Below, one piece after another: positions 21,088 to 30,150 of a stretch of 44,719 nucleotides of DNA (positions are counted from its first letter, which is position 1; each line of letters starts with the position of its first letter). The notes beneath the pieces are model-generated. The model did not search any database. It had not been told where the DNA came from and saw only the letters and a list, made by a program, of their open reading frames with translations. The stretch covers positions 1 through 44,719 of the forward strand of contig NZ_JADABY010000040.1 of assembly GCF_015672735.1 (NCBI RefSeq). Reading direction: 5' to 3'. The stretch comes from Citrobacter sp. Res13-Sevr-PEB04-36 (GTDB lineage: Bacteria > Pseudomonadota > Gammaproteobacteria > Enterobacterales > Enterobacteriaceae). The position numbers were made by a program, and so were the translations under genes.

Positions 21088-21286
21088 ATTTTTTTCTCAG
21101 CTGATATACCTGTTCTGACTCATGATTTTTGTACAAATGATTTACCGGGTAGTTCACAAATATGACACTGGCGTGAATTTTGCGCATTGACGAGTCTGAT
21201 GTTTCGGGGTATTCGTTTAGTGTGATTGCACACTTAGTAATCACTGTTTTCTTTTCCACCAGACCCAAAGATGAGGGAAACGAGGC

Positions 21287-21454
21287 ATGAAGAGACAAAA
21301 ACGAGATCGCCTGGAACGGGCACATCAACGTGGATATCAGGCCGGCATCGCCGGACGCTCAAAAGAAATGTGTCCCTATCAGACGCTGAATCAACGGTCA
21401 TACTGGCTAGGAGGCTGGCGAGAAGCCATGGGGGATAGGGTGTTAATGGCCTGA
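21287..21454 (+). CDS. rmf: Ribosome modulation factor
   Basis: A 55-residue basic protein that dimerises 70S ribosomes to inactive 100S particles in stationary phase. The translation begins MKRQKRDRLERAHQRGYQAG, contains KEMCPYQTLNQRS and ends WLGGWREAMGDRVLMA, nearly identical to E. coli RMF and of the same length. It is too short for a typical ORF cut-off but unmistakable. A purine-rich GGGAAACGAGG precedes the ATG, and a perfect hairpin terminator follows. A 16-bp palindrome lies about 53 bp upstream (21219-21234). Confidence 0.97.
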   Translation: MKRQKRDRLERAHQRGYQAGIAGRSKEMCPYQTLNQRSYWLGGWREAMGDRVLMA

Positions 21455-21474
21455 TTCTGTCTCTTTAGATAAAA

Positions 21475-21508
21475 GAAACCTCCGCATGCGGAGGTTTCGC
21501 CTTTTTTA
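21475..21508 (+). terminator. Rho-independent terminator of rmf
   Basis: The fully palindromic segment from 21475 to 21498 (GAAACCTCCGC arms) is followed by GCCTTTTTT. It is positioned 20 bases after the rmf stop. Confidence 0.9.
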
Positions 21509-21510
21509 GC

Positions 21511-21545
21511 GTAGGCCGGATAAGGCGTTTACGTCGTCATTCGGC
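21511..21545. repeat. REP element between rmf and fabA
   Basis: GTAGGCCGGATAAGGCG followed by TTTACG and the complementary arm CGTCATTCGGC is a single REP unit. It lies between convergent genes, right after the rmf terminator. Confidence 0.8.
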
Positions 21546-21591
21546 AATGACGCAGCGCCTGACGTTTTATCAGGTCCACAGATGCCCGCGA

Positions 21592-22110
21592 TTAGAACGC
21601 AGACGTATCCTGGAAAAGGCCTACTTTTAGATCGTTCGCCGTGTAGATCAGACGACCATCTACCAACACTTCACCATCGGCCAGGCCCATGATCAGGCGG
21701 CGGTTAACGATGCGTTTGAAGTGAATACGGTAAGTGACTTTCTTCGCGGTCGGCAGAACCTGGCCGGTGAATTTCACTTCACCTACGCCCAGCGCACGGC
21801 CTTTGCCTTCACCGCCGAGCCAGCCAAGATAGAATCCAACCAGCTGCCACATGGCATCGAGACCCAGGCAGCCTGGCATCACCGGATCGCCGATAAAATG
21901 GCAACCGAAGAACCACAGGTCCGGGTTGATATCCAGTTCAGCTTCAACATAACCTTTGTCAAAGTTGCCACCGGTTTCGGTCATCTTGATGACACGGTCC
22001 ATCATCAGCATGCTTGGTGCAGGCAGTTGTGGGCCTTTTGCGCCAAACAGCTCACCGCGACCAGAGGCAAGAAGGTCTTCTTTTGTATAGGATTCGCGTT
22101 TATCTACCAT
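21592..22110 (-). CDS. fabA: 3-hydroxyacyl-[ACP] dehydratase/isomerase FabA
   Basis: Dehydrates 3-hydroxydecanoyl-ACP and isomerises trans-2- to cis-3-decenoyl-ACP, the branch point to unsaturated fatty acids. The 172 residues equal E. coli FabA. The hot-dog fold's catalytic pair is His71 ([12 protein letters not shown]) and Asp85 (GLDAMWQ). The open frame runs 66 codons further upstream through the operator region and the end of lonH, but only the ATG at 22110 gives the known N-terminus [14 protein letters not shown]. FadR and FabR sites lie upstream. lonH is directly upstream on the same strand. Confidence 0.97.
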   Translation of the reverse strand: MVDKRESYTKEDLLASGRGELFGAKGPQLPAPSMLMMDRVIKMTETGGNFDKGYVEAELDINPDLWFFGCHFIGDPVMPGCLGLDAMWQLVGFYLGWLGGEGKGRALGVGEVKFTGQVLPTAKKVTYRIHFKRIVNRRLIMGLADGEVLVDGRLIYTANDLKVGLFQDTSAF

Positions 22111-22148
22111 GTTCTCTGTAAGCCTTATCTTATTGAAGCACGCAGGAT

Positions 22149-22166
22149 AGCTAACACGTGTACGCT
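22149..22166. promoter_or_regulatory. FabR operator of fabA
   Basis: The near-palindrome AGCTAACACGTGTACGCT lies 39-56 bp upstream of fabA. It matches the site recalled for the repressor FabR at E. coli fabA (AGCGTACACGTGTTAGCT on the minus strand). Confidence 0.8.
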
Positions 22167-22167
22167 G

Positions 22168-22184
22168 AACAAGTCCGATCAGTT
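22168..22184. promoter_or_regulatory. FadR site of fabA, overlapping the lonH stop codon
   Basis: On the minus strand AACTGATCGGACTTGTT matches the FadR activator site of E. coli fabA. The lonH stop codon (22179-22181) lies inside this site, so the operator includes the end of the upstream coding sequence. Confidence 0.8.
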
Positions 22185-23939
22185 CGGAATAATCCAGTTC
22201 AGCCAACGCAGTGGCCATGGAAAACGGTGACGACCTTCCTGTTGCGTTGCCGTAGCAATTCGCTCCTGGATGGTTTGCATCAACGTTGTTTGGCCTTCGC
22301 CATCCCACACCAAATTTAACAACAGTGGCAACGCATCGGTCACGTCATCCACCGCCCAAATAGTGAATTTCTCTTCTTCAACAGCCTGTAGAAGCGCGGG
22401 TTGCAGACTCAGATGCCGGACGTTGGCTGAAGGAATGATCACCCCCTGCGTACCCGTTAATTCTCGCTGCTGACAGATGGCGAAGAAACCTTCAATCTTC
22501 TCGTTCAAGCCACCAACAGGTTGCGCACGGCCAAACTGATCGACAGAACCGGTAATCGCGATACTTTGATTAACCGGAACATCGGCAAGGGCGCTAATCA
22601 ATGCGCACAGTTCGGCCATGGATGCGCTATCCCCATCGACCTCACTGTAGGATTGCTCGAAAGTTAGCGAGGCAGAGAAGGGAATTTGCTGTTCAAGCTG
22701 CAGTTCCGACATCAGGAACGCTTGCATGATCATCATACCCTTGGCATGAATATTTCCGCCCAGTTCTGCTTTGCGTTCAACATCTGTAAATTCGCCATCG
22801 CCAATATGCACGACGCAGCTGATACGTGAAGGTTCACCAAACGCGCGAGGATGGCCTGGAAACTCAATCACTGACAGCGCGTTTATTTGCCCAATCTGTT
22901 CACCTTCCGTTTCGATGAGGATCTGCTCTTGCAGGATCTCATCCTGCATACGCTCGGCCAGGAAACCTTCCCGCCATTCGCGTTGCGCCAGCATCAGCCC
23001 CAACTGTTCTGCATTGCAGGTTTCGCCTTCACAAAGAGGGGCTACTTCCTTGAGCTGGCGGATGATCCACAGTGGATTCAGCGGTAATGTGGTTTGATCG
23101 CCGGTATAACGCACGGCCTCACGCACCAGTGTCAGCCAGGCATCTGGCGCGGGGTAAGGTAGATTATTGCGTCTGGCAGTATGCGTGACCCACTGACACC
23201 ACAGGGCCATGGTTTCAGCATCTACTATCTGCAAGTTATCTTCAAACTCGCTATAAATAGCTTGTTCGGCTAATTCCGGTTCCATTTCCTGGAAGTCGGC
23301 CAACGATTCACGCTCACCCACTAATACCACTTTCAGTTTCAGCGGCATAGACGGTACGGAGACAGGAAGCGGACGGGATTCGTCAAAGGCTACCCAGTCG
23401 AAGCGCTCGTGGCTGACGATGGCTTTCAGGCGCATCCACAGCAGTGGTTGAGCTAATAAGGTGCGCAATGAAATAACCAGCACGCCCCCGTTGGCCTGAT
23501 GCACCAGCCCCGGTTGCAGTGTAATTTCACCGTTGAATTGACGCAAACAGCCAAACAGTTGTTCGGCTTCAACCCAGTCAGCATTGACTACCTGAGTTAA
23601 GGTCGCAAAATTGTCTTCTGCTTGCTCCGCTGAGCGGTAACGTATGGTGTGACCAGCGGTTTCGTAATGGCCTCCGGTCAGGCTTCCGGCATCCGCGTGT
23701 AATGTACGTGCAGCCGTGGCGATAAGATTGAGATACTCAAGCTCTTCCGGCGCTTTCACCAGCATAAAAGAGGACGTTGCCCACTGCTGAAGCAGCTGCT
23801 CAAGCGCAAATTGTAAGCGTGGTTGAGTATCACTGAGTAAGGTGTCGGTTTCGTCAGTGACGTGCGGCTGTGCAAATATTTCCTGATAACTGTCGGTATC
23901 AGGAACCAGATCACGCCATGCAAGTTTCGTAATGGTCAA
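22179..23939 (-). CDS. lonH: Lon-family protease-like protein LonH (YcbZ)
   Basis: Putative ATP-dependent-type protease of the LonB-like group. The 586 residues equal E. coli YcbZ. The C-terminal half is a Lon proteolytic domain: Ser438 in DGDSAS and Lys481 in LNEKIEG, spaced 43 residues as in Lon's Ser-Lys dyad. The N-terminal half is AAA-like but has no convincing Walker A motif in the first 200 residues, so ATP use is uncertain. Its physiological substrate is unknown. It lies directly upstream of fabA on the same strand and is divergent from matP. Confidence 0.92.
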   Translation of the reverse strand: MTITKLAWRDLVPDTDSYQEIFAQPHVTDETDTLLSDTQPRLQFALEQLLQQWATSSFMLVKAPEELEYLNLIATAARTLHADAGSLTGGHYETAGHTIRYRSAEQAEDNFATLTQVVNADWVEAEQLFGCLRQFNGEITLQPGLVHQANGGVLVISLRTLLAQPLLWMRLKAIVSHERFDWVAFDESRPLPVSVPSMPLKLKVVLVGERESLADFQEMEPELAEQAIYSEFEDNLQIVDAETMALWCQWVTHTARRNNLPYPAPDAWLTLVREAVRYTGDQTTLPLNPLWIIRQLKEVAPLCEGETCNAEQLGLMLAQREWREGFLAERMQDEILQEQILIETEGEQIGQINALSVIEFPGHPRAFGEPSRISCVVHIGDGEFTDVERKAELGGNIHAKGMMIMQAFLMSELQLEQQIPFSASLTFEQSYSEVDGDSASMAELCALISALADVPVNQSIAITGSVDQFGRAQPVGGLNEKIEGFFAICQQRELTGTQGVIIPSANVRHLSLQPALLQAVEEEKFTIWAVDDVTDALPLLLNLVWDGEGQTTLMQTIQERIATATQQEGRHRFPWPLRWLNWIIPN

Positions 23940-24124
23940 AGTTGATGTTTTTTAGTCTGTTGTAAAAAACGAGATTATACCGTAACCGGCAGCACTGCAC
24001 ACGTGGAATGCGCCGCTAAAGGGGGGCGATGACGCGCGATAGTTCACAGGCTGGATATTCTTTTCTTCAGATGCCCAAAAAGCTGATATTCTGATAAGAG
24101 TTACACGGTAACATTGAGATCGCA

Positions 24125-24577
24125 ATGAAATATCAACAACTTGAAAACCTTGAAAGCGGCTGGAAATGGAAGTATCTGGTGAAAAAACATCGTGAGGGGG
24201 AATTGATTACCCGTTACGTGGAAGCCAGCGCTGCCGAAGAAGCCGTTGATTTATTGCTAACCCTCGAAAATGAACCGGTTCGGGTGAATACCTGGATTGA
24301 AGAACACATGAATACTGCGCTGCAAAACCGTATGAAACAAACCATACGGGCAAGGCGTAAACGTCACTTTAATGCAGAGCATCAGCATACACGTAAGAAA
24401 TCTATCGACCTGGAATTCATGGTTTGGCAGCGTCTGGCAGGGCTTGCGCAGCGGCGTGGTAAAACGCTTTCTGAAACCATTGTGCAACTCATTGAAGACG
24501 CCGAACATAAAGAGAAGTACGCGAATAAGATGTCCACATTGAAACAGGATTTACAGGCGCTACTGGGAAAAGAATAG
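24125..24577 (+). CDS. matP: Macrodomain Ter organiser MatP
   Basis: Binds matS sites and condenses the terminus region of the chromosome, linking it to the divisome through ZapB. The 150 residues equal E. coli MatP. Layout: N-terminal four-helix region, a central ribbon-helix-helix around [33 protein letters not shown], and a C-terminal coiled coil ending [12 protein letters not shown]. Its segment from residue 18 to 45 is slightly diverged. It converges on ompA with a shared terminator. Confidence 0.96.
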   Translation: MKYQQLENLESGWKWKYLVKKHREGELITRYVEASAAEEAVDLLLTLENEPVRVNTWIEEHMNTALQNRMKQTIRARRKRHFNAEHQHTRKKSIDLEFMVWQRLAGLAQRRGKTLSETIVQLIEDAEHKEKYANKMSTLKQDLQALLGKE

Positions 24578-24632
24578 CGTGATGTTGGCTTCAGTGTGTT
24601 AAGCACTCGCGATTATTAGCGAATAACAGGTG

Positions 24633-24662
24633 AAAAAAAACCCCGCATCGCGGGGTTTTTTA
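24633..24662. terminator. Bidirectional terminator between matP and ompA
   Basis: CCCCGC-ATC-GCGGGG (24641-24655) is flanked by A8 on the left and T7 on the right, so it can terminate transcription from both strands. It serves ompA (minus) and matP (plus). Confidence 0.9.
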
Positions 24663-24674
24663 TTAGACGAGAAC

Positions 24675-25733
24675 TTAAGCCTGAGGCTGAGTTACAACGT
24701 CTTTGATGCCTTTAACTTCGATCTCAACACGACGATCCGGAGCCAGGCAGTCGATCAGTGCAGCGCGAGCTTTCACGTTGTCACAGGTATTACCAGTAAC
24801 TGGGTTAGATTCACCCATGCCACGTGCAGAGATTTTGTCAGAAGGAATACCTTTAGAGATCAGGTAATCAACAACGGACTGAGCACGTTTCTCAGACAGG
24901 CTCTGGTTGTAAGCGTCAGAACCGATACGGTCAGTGAAGCCCAGAACCACGACGGAACCGTCTTTCGGATCCAGGTTGCTCAGCTGGCTGTACATCTGAT
25001 CCAGAGCCTGCTGGCCTTCTGGTTTCAGAGTAGCTTTGTTGAAGTTGAACAGAACGTCAGACTTCAGAGTGAAGTGCTTGGTCTGTACTTCTGGAGCCGG
25101 AGCCGGAGCGACAACTACTGGAGCTGCTTCTTCCTGCTGGCCGAAACGGTAAGAAACACCAACGCTCAACAGGCCGTTATCCGGACGACCACCAACGGTG
25201 TTTGCGTCACCGATGTTGTTGGTCCACTGGTATTCCAGACGGGTAGCGATATCAGGAGTAATTGCATACTCTACGCCGCCAGCGAATACTGGGGATACGC
25301 CAGTGTCGTGGTCTTTGAAGCCGTTGCTGCTTTTAGCGTCTGCACGCCAAACCATACCACCCAGACGGGTATAAACGTCCAGATCGTCAGTGATTGGGTA
25401 ACCCAGTTTAGCGGTCAGCTGAACGCCCTGAGCTTTGAAAGCGCCGTTTTGATTAGTACCGTCGGCAGTGCCTTTGTACGGCATACGACCTAACCAGTCG
25501 TAACCCATTTCAAAACCAACGTACGGGTTAACCTGATAACCACCGAACGCACCAGCACCCAGTTGGCTTTCGTGGGTCGGGCCGGTGTTGTTGATCTGGT
25601 TGTTGCCTACATCATGGAACTGAGACCAGCCCATTTTAGCACCAGCATACCAGGTGTTATCTTTCGGAGCGGCCTGCGCCACGGTAGCGAAACCAGCCAG
25701 TGCCACTGCAATTGCGATAGCTGTCTTTTTCAT
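24675..25733 (-). CDS. ompA: Outer membrane protein A
   Basis: Abundant two-domain outer-membrane protein: an 8-stranded beta barrel (about residues 22-190), a Pro/Ala hinge (APAPAPE), and a periplasmic OmpA-like peptidoglycan-binding domain ([20 protein letters not shown] ... [12 protein letters not shown] ... [14 protein letters not shown]). A signal peptide [21 protein letters not shown] precedes it. At 352 aa it is six longer than E. coli OmpA. The extra residues are in the surface loops, for example the loop [16 protein letters not shown]. The frame opens 24 codons earlier within the leader, but the ATG at 25733 after GAGGCG is the true start. Confidence 0.98.
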   Translation of the reverse strand: MKKTAIAIAVALAGFATVAQAAPKDNTWYAGAKMGWSQFHDVGNNQINNTGPTHESQLGAGAFGGYQVNPYVGFEMGYDWLGRMPYKGTADGTNQNGAFKAQGVQLTAKLGYPITDDLDVYTRLGGMVWRADAKSSNGFKDHDTGVSPVFAGGVEYAITPDIATRLEYQWTNNIGDANTVGGRPDNGLLSVGVSYRFGQQEEAAPVVVAPAPAPEVQTKHFTLKSDVLFNFNKATLKPEGQQALDQMYSQLSNLDPKDGSVVVLGFTDRIGSDAYNQSLSEKRAQSVVDYLISKGIPSDKISARGMGESNPVTGNTCDNVKARAALIDCLAPDRRVEIEVKGIKDVVTQPQA

Positions 25734-25901
25734 TTTTTGCGCCTCGTTATCATCCAAAATTCGCCATGAATATCTCCAGAGAGATAACACGGTTAAATCC
25801 TTCACCCGGGGACCAGTTCAATAGTTACTCTACCGATATCTGCGGCTTAAGCCGAGCACCCCTGGCGATGTAAAGTCTACAACGTAGTTGAAAACTTACA
25901 A
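25734..25901 (-). promoter_or_regulatory. ompA promoter and long 5' leader
   Basis: The leader from about 25866 to 25734 (133 nt) closely follows the E. coli ompA leader, which stabilises the mRNA and carries the MicA sRNA target at the ribosome site. The predicted transcript starts at GCCAGGGGTGC. Upstream, TAGACT (minus; 25874-25879) serves as -10 and TTGTAA (minus; 25896-25901) as -35, with a 16-bp spacer. A partial CRP-like site (TGTGA ... TCAGG) begins at about 25903. The positions beyond motif matches come from the E. coli literature. Confidence 0.75.
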
Positions 25902-26054
25902 GTGTGAACTCCGTCAGGCATATGAAAAAAAAAGGCTTGTATACACAATATTTAACATTTGTAGGTGAATAATTGTACGAGTGGCATCTTGAAAACCGCT
26001 TCAGACAGGCATTCACGCGAAAAATTCATTACAACTCAAAATCAAATTGAGGGA

Positions 26055-26086
26055 TGAAAAAAAATTCCAGGATTAATCCTAATTTT
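26055..26086 (-). terminator. Probable terminator of sulA
   Basis: The palindrome AGGATTAATCCT (26069-26080), extendable by AATTT arms, is followed on the minus strand by a run of eight T. It lies immediately after the sulA stop. The stem is AT-rich, so its strength is uncertain. Confidence 0.55.
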
Positions 26087-26088
26087 AC

Positions 26089-26598
26089 TTAATGATACAA
26101 ATTTGAGTGAATTTTTAGCCCGGAAAGCTGTCTGCCCGCAAGTGCCTGAGCGCGAACAGGACGCATAATGAATCCCATAGCGTTTCCGTCATCAGCCGCT
26201 TTCACCAGTTTAGCATGTTCATCTTCCGTTAATTCTTCAGTCAGCCAACCGATAACCACGCTGTAATTGCCGGTGCGCAAAGCGCGAACCATCGATTCCA
26301 GCGTGTGGCAGGGAGAAAGTTGGCTAATTTGCATAACTTTCGTTAATGGAAGCCCCGCTGATTGCACCCACTCCCGGCTCAGTTTTTGCTGTGGCGTAAG
26401 CCAGAGCTGCCAGCGTGATTGCTGCCCTAACTGTTGAAGCAGGGGTAACAGCAGTAATTGCGTCATCATGGGCTGGTCCTCGCGATAGACCACTTCACTG
26501 ATAAGCCCGGCGGTCGCATTTTCTGAAGAAACACGCGCACTATTGCTTGATGTTGAAGAGAACGACGAAGAGCGATTTGCGTAGCTTGAAGTGTACAT
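26089..26598 (-). CDS. sulA: SOS cell division inhibitor SulA
   Basis: Binds FtsZ monomers to halt septation during DNA damage and is removed by Lon. The 169 residues equal E. coli SulA. The core [33 protein letters not shown] and the Lon-recognised C-terminus [11 protein letters not shown] are intact. The start is the ATG at 26598 ([13 protein letters not shown]). The in-frame extension upstream reads through the LexA box and is not used. Confidence 0.96.
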   Translation of the reverse strand: MYTSSYANRSSSFSSTSSNSARVSSENATAGLISEVVYREDQPMMTQLLLLPLLQQLGQQSRWQLWLTPQQKLSREWVQSAGLPLTKVMQISQLSPCHTLESMVRALRTGNYSVVIGWLTEELTEDEHAKLVKAADDGNAMGFIMRPVRAQALAGRQLSGLKIHSNLYH

Positions 26599-26619
26599 AA
26601 TCAATCCAGCCCTGTGAGT

Positions 26620-26639
26620 TACTGTATGGATGTACAGTA
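26620..26639. promoter_or_regulatory. LexA box of sulA
   Basis: TACTGT-N8-ACAGTA gives a perfect CTGT-N8-ACAG core with extended TA flanks, 22 bases upstream of the sulA ATG. This predicts tight LexA repression and SOS induction. Confidence 0.95.
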
Positions 26640-26814
26640 ACCCTGCTATCACTAAAGATCAACTTTATTTTCGGAAACAGACTCGCAATTTTTAGTTGTC
26701 GTGGCGGGAAAAACAAAATTCATCTTGCCCCTTGAGACTAAGTTGCCTATGGTCGTCGTTAACGGATCCGTTACTGCAAATCATTCTCTTATGTTATGAT
26801 TTAAAAGGACTTTT

Positions 26815-27429
26815 ATGAAAAATCTTTCTTATGCCAGGATCTATAAATCACAAGAATATTTGGCCTCTTTAGGTGCGATTCGCTACCGCTCTCTGTTTGG
26901 CAGCTACAGCCTGACGGTGGGGGAAACAGTTTTTGCAATGGTCGCTGATGGTGAGTTATACCTGCGGGCTTGTGAACAAAGCGTACAGTACTGTGCGAAA
27001 CATTCCCCCGTCTGGCTGACGTTTATGAAGCGCGGACGTCCCGTGATACTCAACTACTATCAGGTGAACGATGCGCTGTGGCGAAACCCACAACAATTGG
27101 TGTCTTTATCACGATATTCGCTGGATGCAGCAGTAAAAGAAAAACAGACGCGTGTTGCGCAACATCGGTTGAGGGAATTACCGAATATAACCTTTCATCT
27201 GGAGACCCTGCTGAGTGAAGCCGGGATTAAAGATGAAGGCACATTACGTACCTTGGGCGCTCAAATGTGCTGGCTGAAGCTTCTGCAAAGTAACCCGTCG
27301 CTGACGGTGAAGATTCTGTATGCCCTGGAGGGTGCAATCATTGGGGTACATGAAGCAGCGCTCCCGGCGATTCGCCGCCAGGAGCTGGTTGAGTGGGTCA
27401 GCGCACTTACGCCTGAACCGGGGTATTAG
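26815..27429 (+). CDS. sxy: Competence regulator Sxy (TfoX)
   Basis: Coactivator that directs CRP to CRP-S sites of competence genes. The 204 residues have a TfoX N-terminal domain (about 10-105; SLFGSYSLTVGETVFAMVADGELYLRA) and a TfoX C-terminal helical domain (about 115-200; LPNITFHLETLLSEAGI). E. coli Sxy is 209 aa; this copy lacks the last few residues. Sequence conservation is lower than for neighbours. Its 3' end overlaps the convergent yccS by 23 bases. Confidence 0.92.
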   Translation: MKNLSYARIYKSQEYLASLGAIRYRSLFGSYSLTVGETVFAMVADGELYLRACEQSVQYCAKHSPVWLTFMKRGRPVILNYYQVNDALWRNPQQLVSLSRYSLDAAVKEKQTRVAQHRLRELPNITFHLETLLSEAGIKDEGTLRTLGAQMCWLKLLQSNPSLTVKILYALEGAIIGVHEAALPAIRRQELVEWVSALTPEPGY

Positions 27430-29569
27430 TGGGTAATGTCGCGATTTGCTGCTGTAAACGCCTGATCTCCGGTAGCAGCGCAATCAATAATCCAACCTGT
27501 TGTACGACCAGCGGCTCTTTACTGTCTGGACTCGGTTCAAGGTGCTGAATCCGTTGCTTGAGACCTTCCAGTGCCTGGTATACACGCTGCTCGTCAGCGG
27601 GTTGATGATGAAGCGCATCATCAACATAGCAGACTGCATCATCCAGTAACGCCAGGACCTCCGGATTGGTCAGCTGTTCCCGGTGAGCGCCGAGGGCAGA
27701 AATATAGCTGGTAAAGGTATGGTTGAGGCACAGCAAGCGGAATGCCGTTTCGCGCGTTTGGGCTGTAACATCAGGTTCACTCGACATGTTCGACACCACG
27801 GAAGCAAGCTCCGCATCGCGGTTATGTGCATCCCGGCGGGCAATTCGATATGTCAGACGGTTATCTCGCCCCTGATGATACTGCTCAAGGATAGCGTCCA
27901 GATAGCGACAGTTAGCATCCGTTGCTCGTTCAATGACCCGTGGCAAATTACGAAAACGCCAGTCTGGCCAGATAAAACTGACGGCAGCCCAGGCAATAGC
28001 ACAGCCGATCAACGTATCGATGACTCTCGGTAGAGCAACCTCGAAACCTTCGCCCAGCAGGTTAAAGCACAATAATACCAGCAGGGTGATAAATATGGTT
28101 GCATGGGCATATTGCACGTTGCGAAAGGCAAAAAAGAGCACGCCGGTAATCACTAACAGGATGAGCTGTCCTTCCAGAGAAGGGACGAACCACAGGATAG
28201 GTAAACCAATCGCAATCCCGACCAATGTGCCAATAATCCTCAGGGCCAGGCGATGTCGAGTGGCGTTGTAGTTTGGTTGACAGACAAACAGGCTGGTCAG
28301 CAGGATCCAGTATCCATGGTTCATACCGGTTACCTGGATGATGGCGTAACCGACGCAGAGCACCAGCGACATGCGGACTGCATGGCGAAATAGGGCTGAC
28401 TCGGGGGTAAAATTTCGGCTCAAACGCAACCAGATATCGCTAAACCCATGCGGACTGTCATCGGCAAGTTGATTTTCGGACTCATTGCGTGAGATGACCT
28501 GCGCCTGCTCGGATTCAATCGTTGCCAGTTGCGCGTCGATAGCACGCAGGTTGGCGAGCAAAAATCCCAACGTTTTGAGTAGGTCTGCGGGGGCATCGTT
28601 AGCCCGCATGCGCTCAAGTGCGGCATCGATATGGGTGAAAACGCGCTCAAAATGTGGGTCATGCTGGTAGGGGGTACGCAATAAAATGCAGCGTGACAGC
28701 TGTGTACACGCTTGTCCCTGCATGGACATCAGGCGCTGGAAGCGAAACATCACGTCGCTGTGACGGAAGTGATCGCGTAGCGTTTGGTATTGAATATGCG
28801 AAGAGCTTGCGCGCTCGTGAATATCCTGTGCTACGAAATAGTAGTGCAACGTGCGACGCGTTCCTCGCTGCCCGCGGTCGCCGCGCAGCCGGGTTAGCAA
28901 CGATACCTTAGTTTGGTTTAGCGTCGCCATCAGTTGCCCATTGGCCAACGCTAAATCGTAAAGTGGTGCCTGGCTTTCATCTTCAATGTCGGGATCAAAC
29001 AGACGTGATTTCAGTTCCAGATAGTGCGCTAACTGCTCGTAGCTGCGCGCTATATTGTCCTGCAGTGGGCGGATCGGGAACAGGAGATGTCCGGTCAAGG
29101 TCAGCAGGTTGTACCAGATAGCGCCCGCCAGTAACAGTACTGGTTGCTGATACCACTGATCGTACAGTGACGTGCCCAACATGGTATAAATGGCGATGAG
29201 CAATGCGCCGAAGGCTATCGTCGCATAGCGCTGGCCTAATCCGCCAAGCAGAATAAAGCCGCTGGTGGAAAGCGTTAATCCAATGGCAAACAGCCACGGC
29301 CATGGGAAGAGAAGCTCGACGGAAGCTGAGGCAATAAAAAAACAGATCAGCGTAATGATCAAATTGCGCAGACGACCAGCCAGGCGATCGTCGAGGTCGG
29401 TTAACGCAGCGGCCACCATGCCCAGCGTCAGTGGAATAGTCAGCTTGACGTCGCCCAGCCACCAGGGCAGCGCGGTGGTGCCACAAAGTGCGATAAAAAT
29501 TCGCACGTAGTACAGCCAGGTGCTGTTCCAGGTATAGCGTTTGAGCAGAGGACTTAACATAAAGGCCAT
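27407..29569 (-). CDS. yccS: Inner membrane protein YccS (FUSC-like)
   Basis: Large inner-membrane protein of the YccS/YhfK family, related to fusaric-acid-resistance efflux components. Its function has not been established. There are two blocks of about five to six hydrophobic helices (roughly residues 10-165 and 390-530), each followed by a helical cytoplasmic domain. Two starts are possible: ATG at 29569 (720 aa, nearer the AGGA ribosome site) or ATG at 29560 (717 aa, as E. coli is usually annotated). It lies 9 bases downstream of yccF, implying an operon. Confidence 0.9.
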   Translation of the reverse strand: MAFMLSPLLKRYTWNSTWLYYVRIFIALCGTTALPWWLGDVKLTIPLTLGMVAAALTDLDDRLAGRLRNLIITLICFFIASASVELLFPWPWLFAIGLTLSTSGFILLGGLGQRYATIAFGALLIAIYTMLGTSLYDQWYQQPVLLLAGAIWYNLLTLTGHLLFPIRPLQDNIARSYEQLAHYLELKSRLFDPDIEDESQAPLYDLALANGQLMATLNQTKVSLLTRLRGDRGQRGTRRTLHYYFVAQDIHERASSSHIQYQTLRDHFRHSDVMFRFQRLMSMQGQACTQLSRCILLRTPYQHDPHFERVFTHIDAALERMRANDAPADLLKTLGFLLANLRAIDAQLATIESEQAQVISRNESENQLADDSPHGFSDIWLRLSRNFTPESALFRHAVRMSLVLCVGYAIIQVTGMNHGYWILLTSLFVCQPNYNATRHRLALRIIGTLVGIAIGLPILWFVPSLEGQLILLVITGVLFFAFRNVQYAHATIFITLLVLLCFNLLGEGFEVALPRVIDTLIGCAIAWAAVSFIWPDWRFRNLPRVIERATDANCRYLDAILEQYHQGRDNRLTYRIARRDAHNRDAELASVVSNMSSEPDVTAQTRETAFRLLCLNHTFTSYISALGAHREQLTNPEVLALLDDAVCYVDDALHHQPADEQRVYQALEGLKQRIQHLEPSPDSKEPLVVQQVGLLIALLPEIRRLQQQIATLPTNTPVQA

Positions 29570-29578
29570 CAGTCCTGG

Positions 29579-30025
29579 TTATTCAAAGCGGCGACGCGCA
29601 TTGGCTTCACGTGCTGCGCGGGCAGTTTCTACCGACACCACGCGGCGACCAACGGGCCAGAGCGCAATTGCGGCAATCTTAAAGTTAGCAATTCCCACGG
29701 GAATCCCAATAATCGTAATGCACTGGGCAATGCCGGAGACAATATGCATCAGGCATAGCCACCAGCCGAAGAAAATCAGCCAAAAAATATTAAGTAGCGT
29801 CCCGCCGGTGTTCAGAAGAACATTTTTACCCGCCGGGTTGAGTTCATCAACATGAATGGCTTCGTTGCCATAGGGAAACAGAGAAAGGCGCGTTATCTCC
29901 CAGCATGAGCGGGTTAATGGCAAGGTAAAAATAAGCACGATACTGACCAGCGTTGCCAGTAACCAGGCTAAGGTGGTGGCGAACCCCCCGAGCACAAAAT
30001 TTAAAATATTCAGAACTGTACGCAT
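29579..30025 (-). CDS. yccF: Inner membrane protein YccF
   Basis: Small inner-membrane protein of unknown function, 148 aa as in E. coli. It has two tandem YccF-type domains: the motif LPLTRSCWEITRLSLFPYGNEAI in the first half and ITIIGIPVGIANFKIAAIALWPVGRRVV in the second, with hydrophobic segments before each. The open frame extends 22 codons upstream, but the ATG at 30025 gives the family N-terminus MRTVLNILNFVLGG. It is first in a yccF-yccS pair and divergent from helD. Confidence 0.93.
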   Translation of the reverse strand: MRTVLNILNFVLGGFATTLAWLLATLVSIVLIFTLPLTRSCWEITRLSLFPYGNEAIHVDELNPAGKNVLLNTGGTLLNIFWLIFFGWWLCLMHIVSGIAQCITIIGIPVGIANFKIAAIALWPVGRRVVSVETARAAREANARRRFE

Positions 30026-30150
30026 AAACTCTCGGTTAACTCTGGTTTTTGGTGAATTTGGCAATTGTAACGTTTTTTTGGGCTGGAGCACGTTTTCTCT
30101 GGCGGTTACACTGATCGGTAAACCTCTTCGTGTGGACCCGCTTAAGCCTT

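Noticed and set aside
21592-22308. A longer 238-aa version of FabA
   Set aside because: The extra 66 residues read through the FadR and FabR sites and the end of lonH. FabA is 172 aa in the family and has its ATG at 22110.
24630-25493. A 287-aa open frame on the plus strand opposite ompA
   Set aside because: It is antisense to the strongly conserved ompA coding sequence, has no domain-like features, and is a product of ompA's biased codon use.
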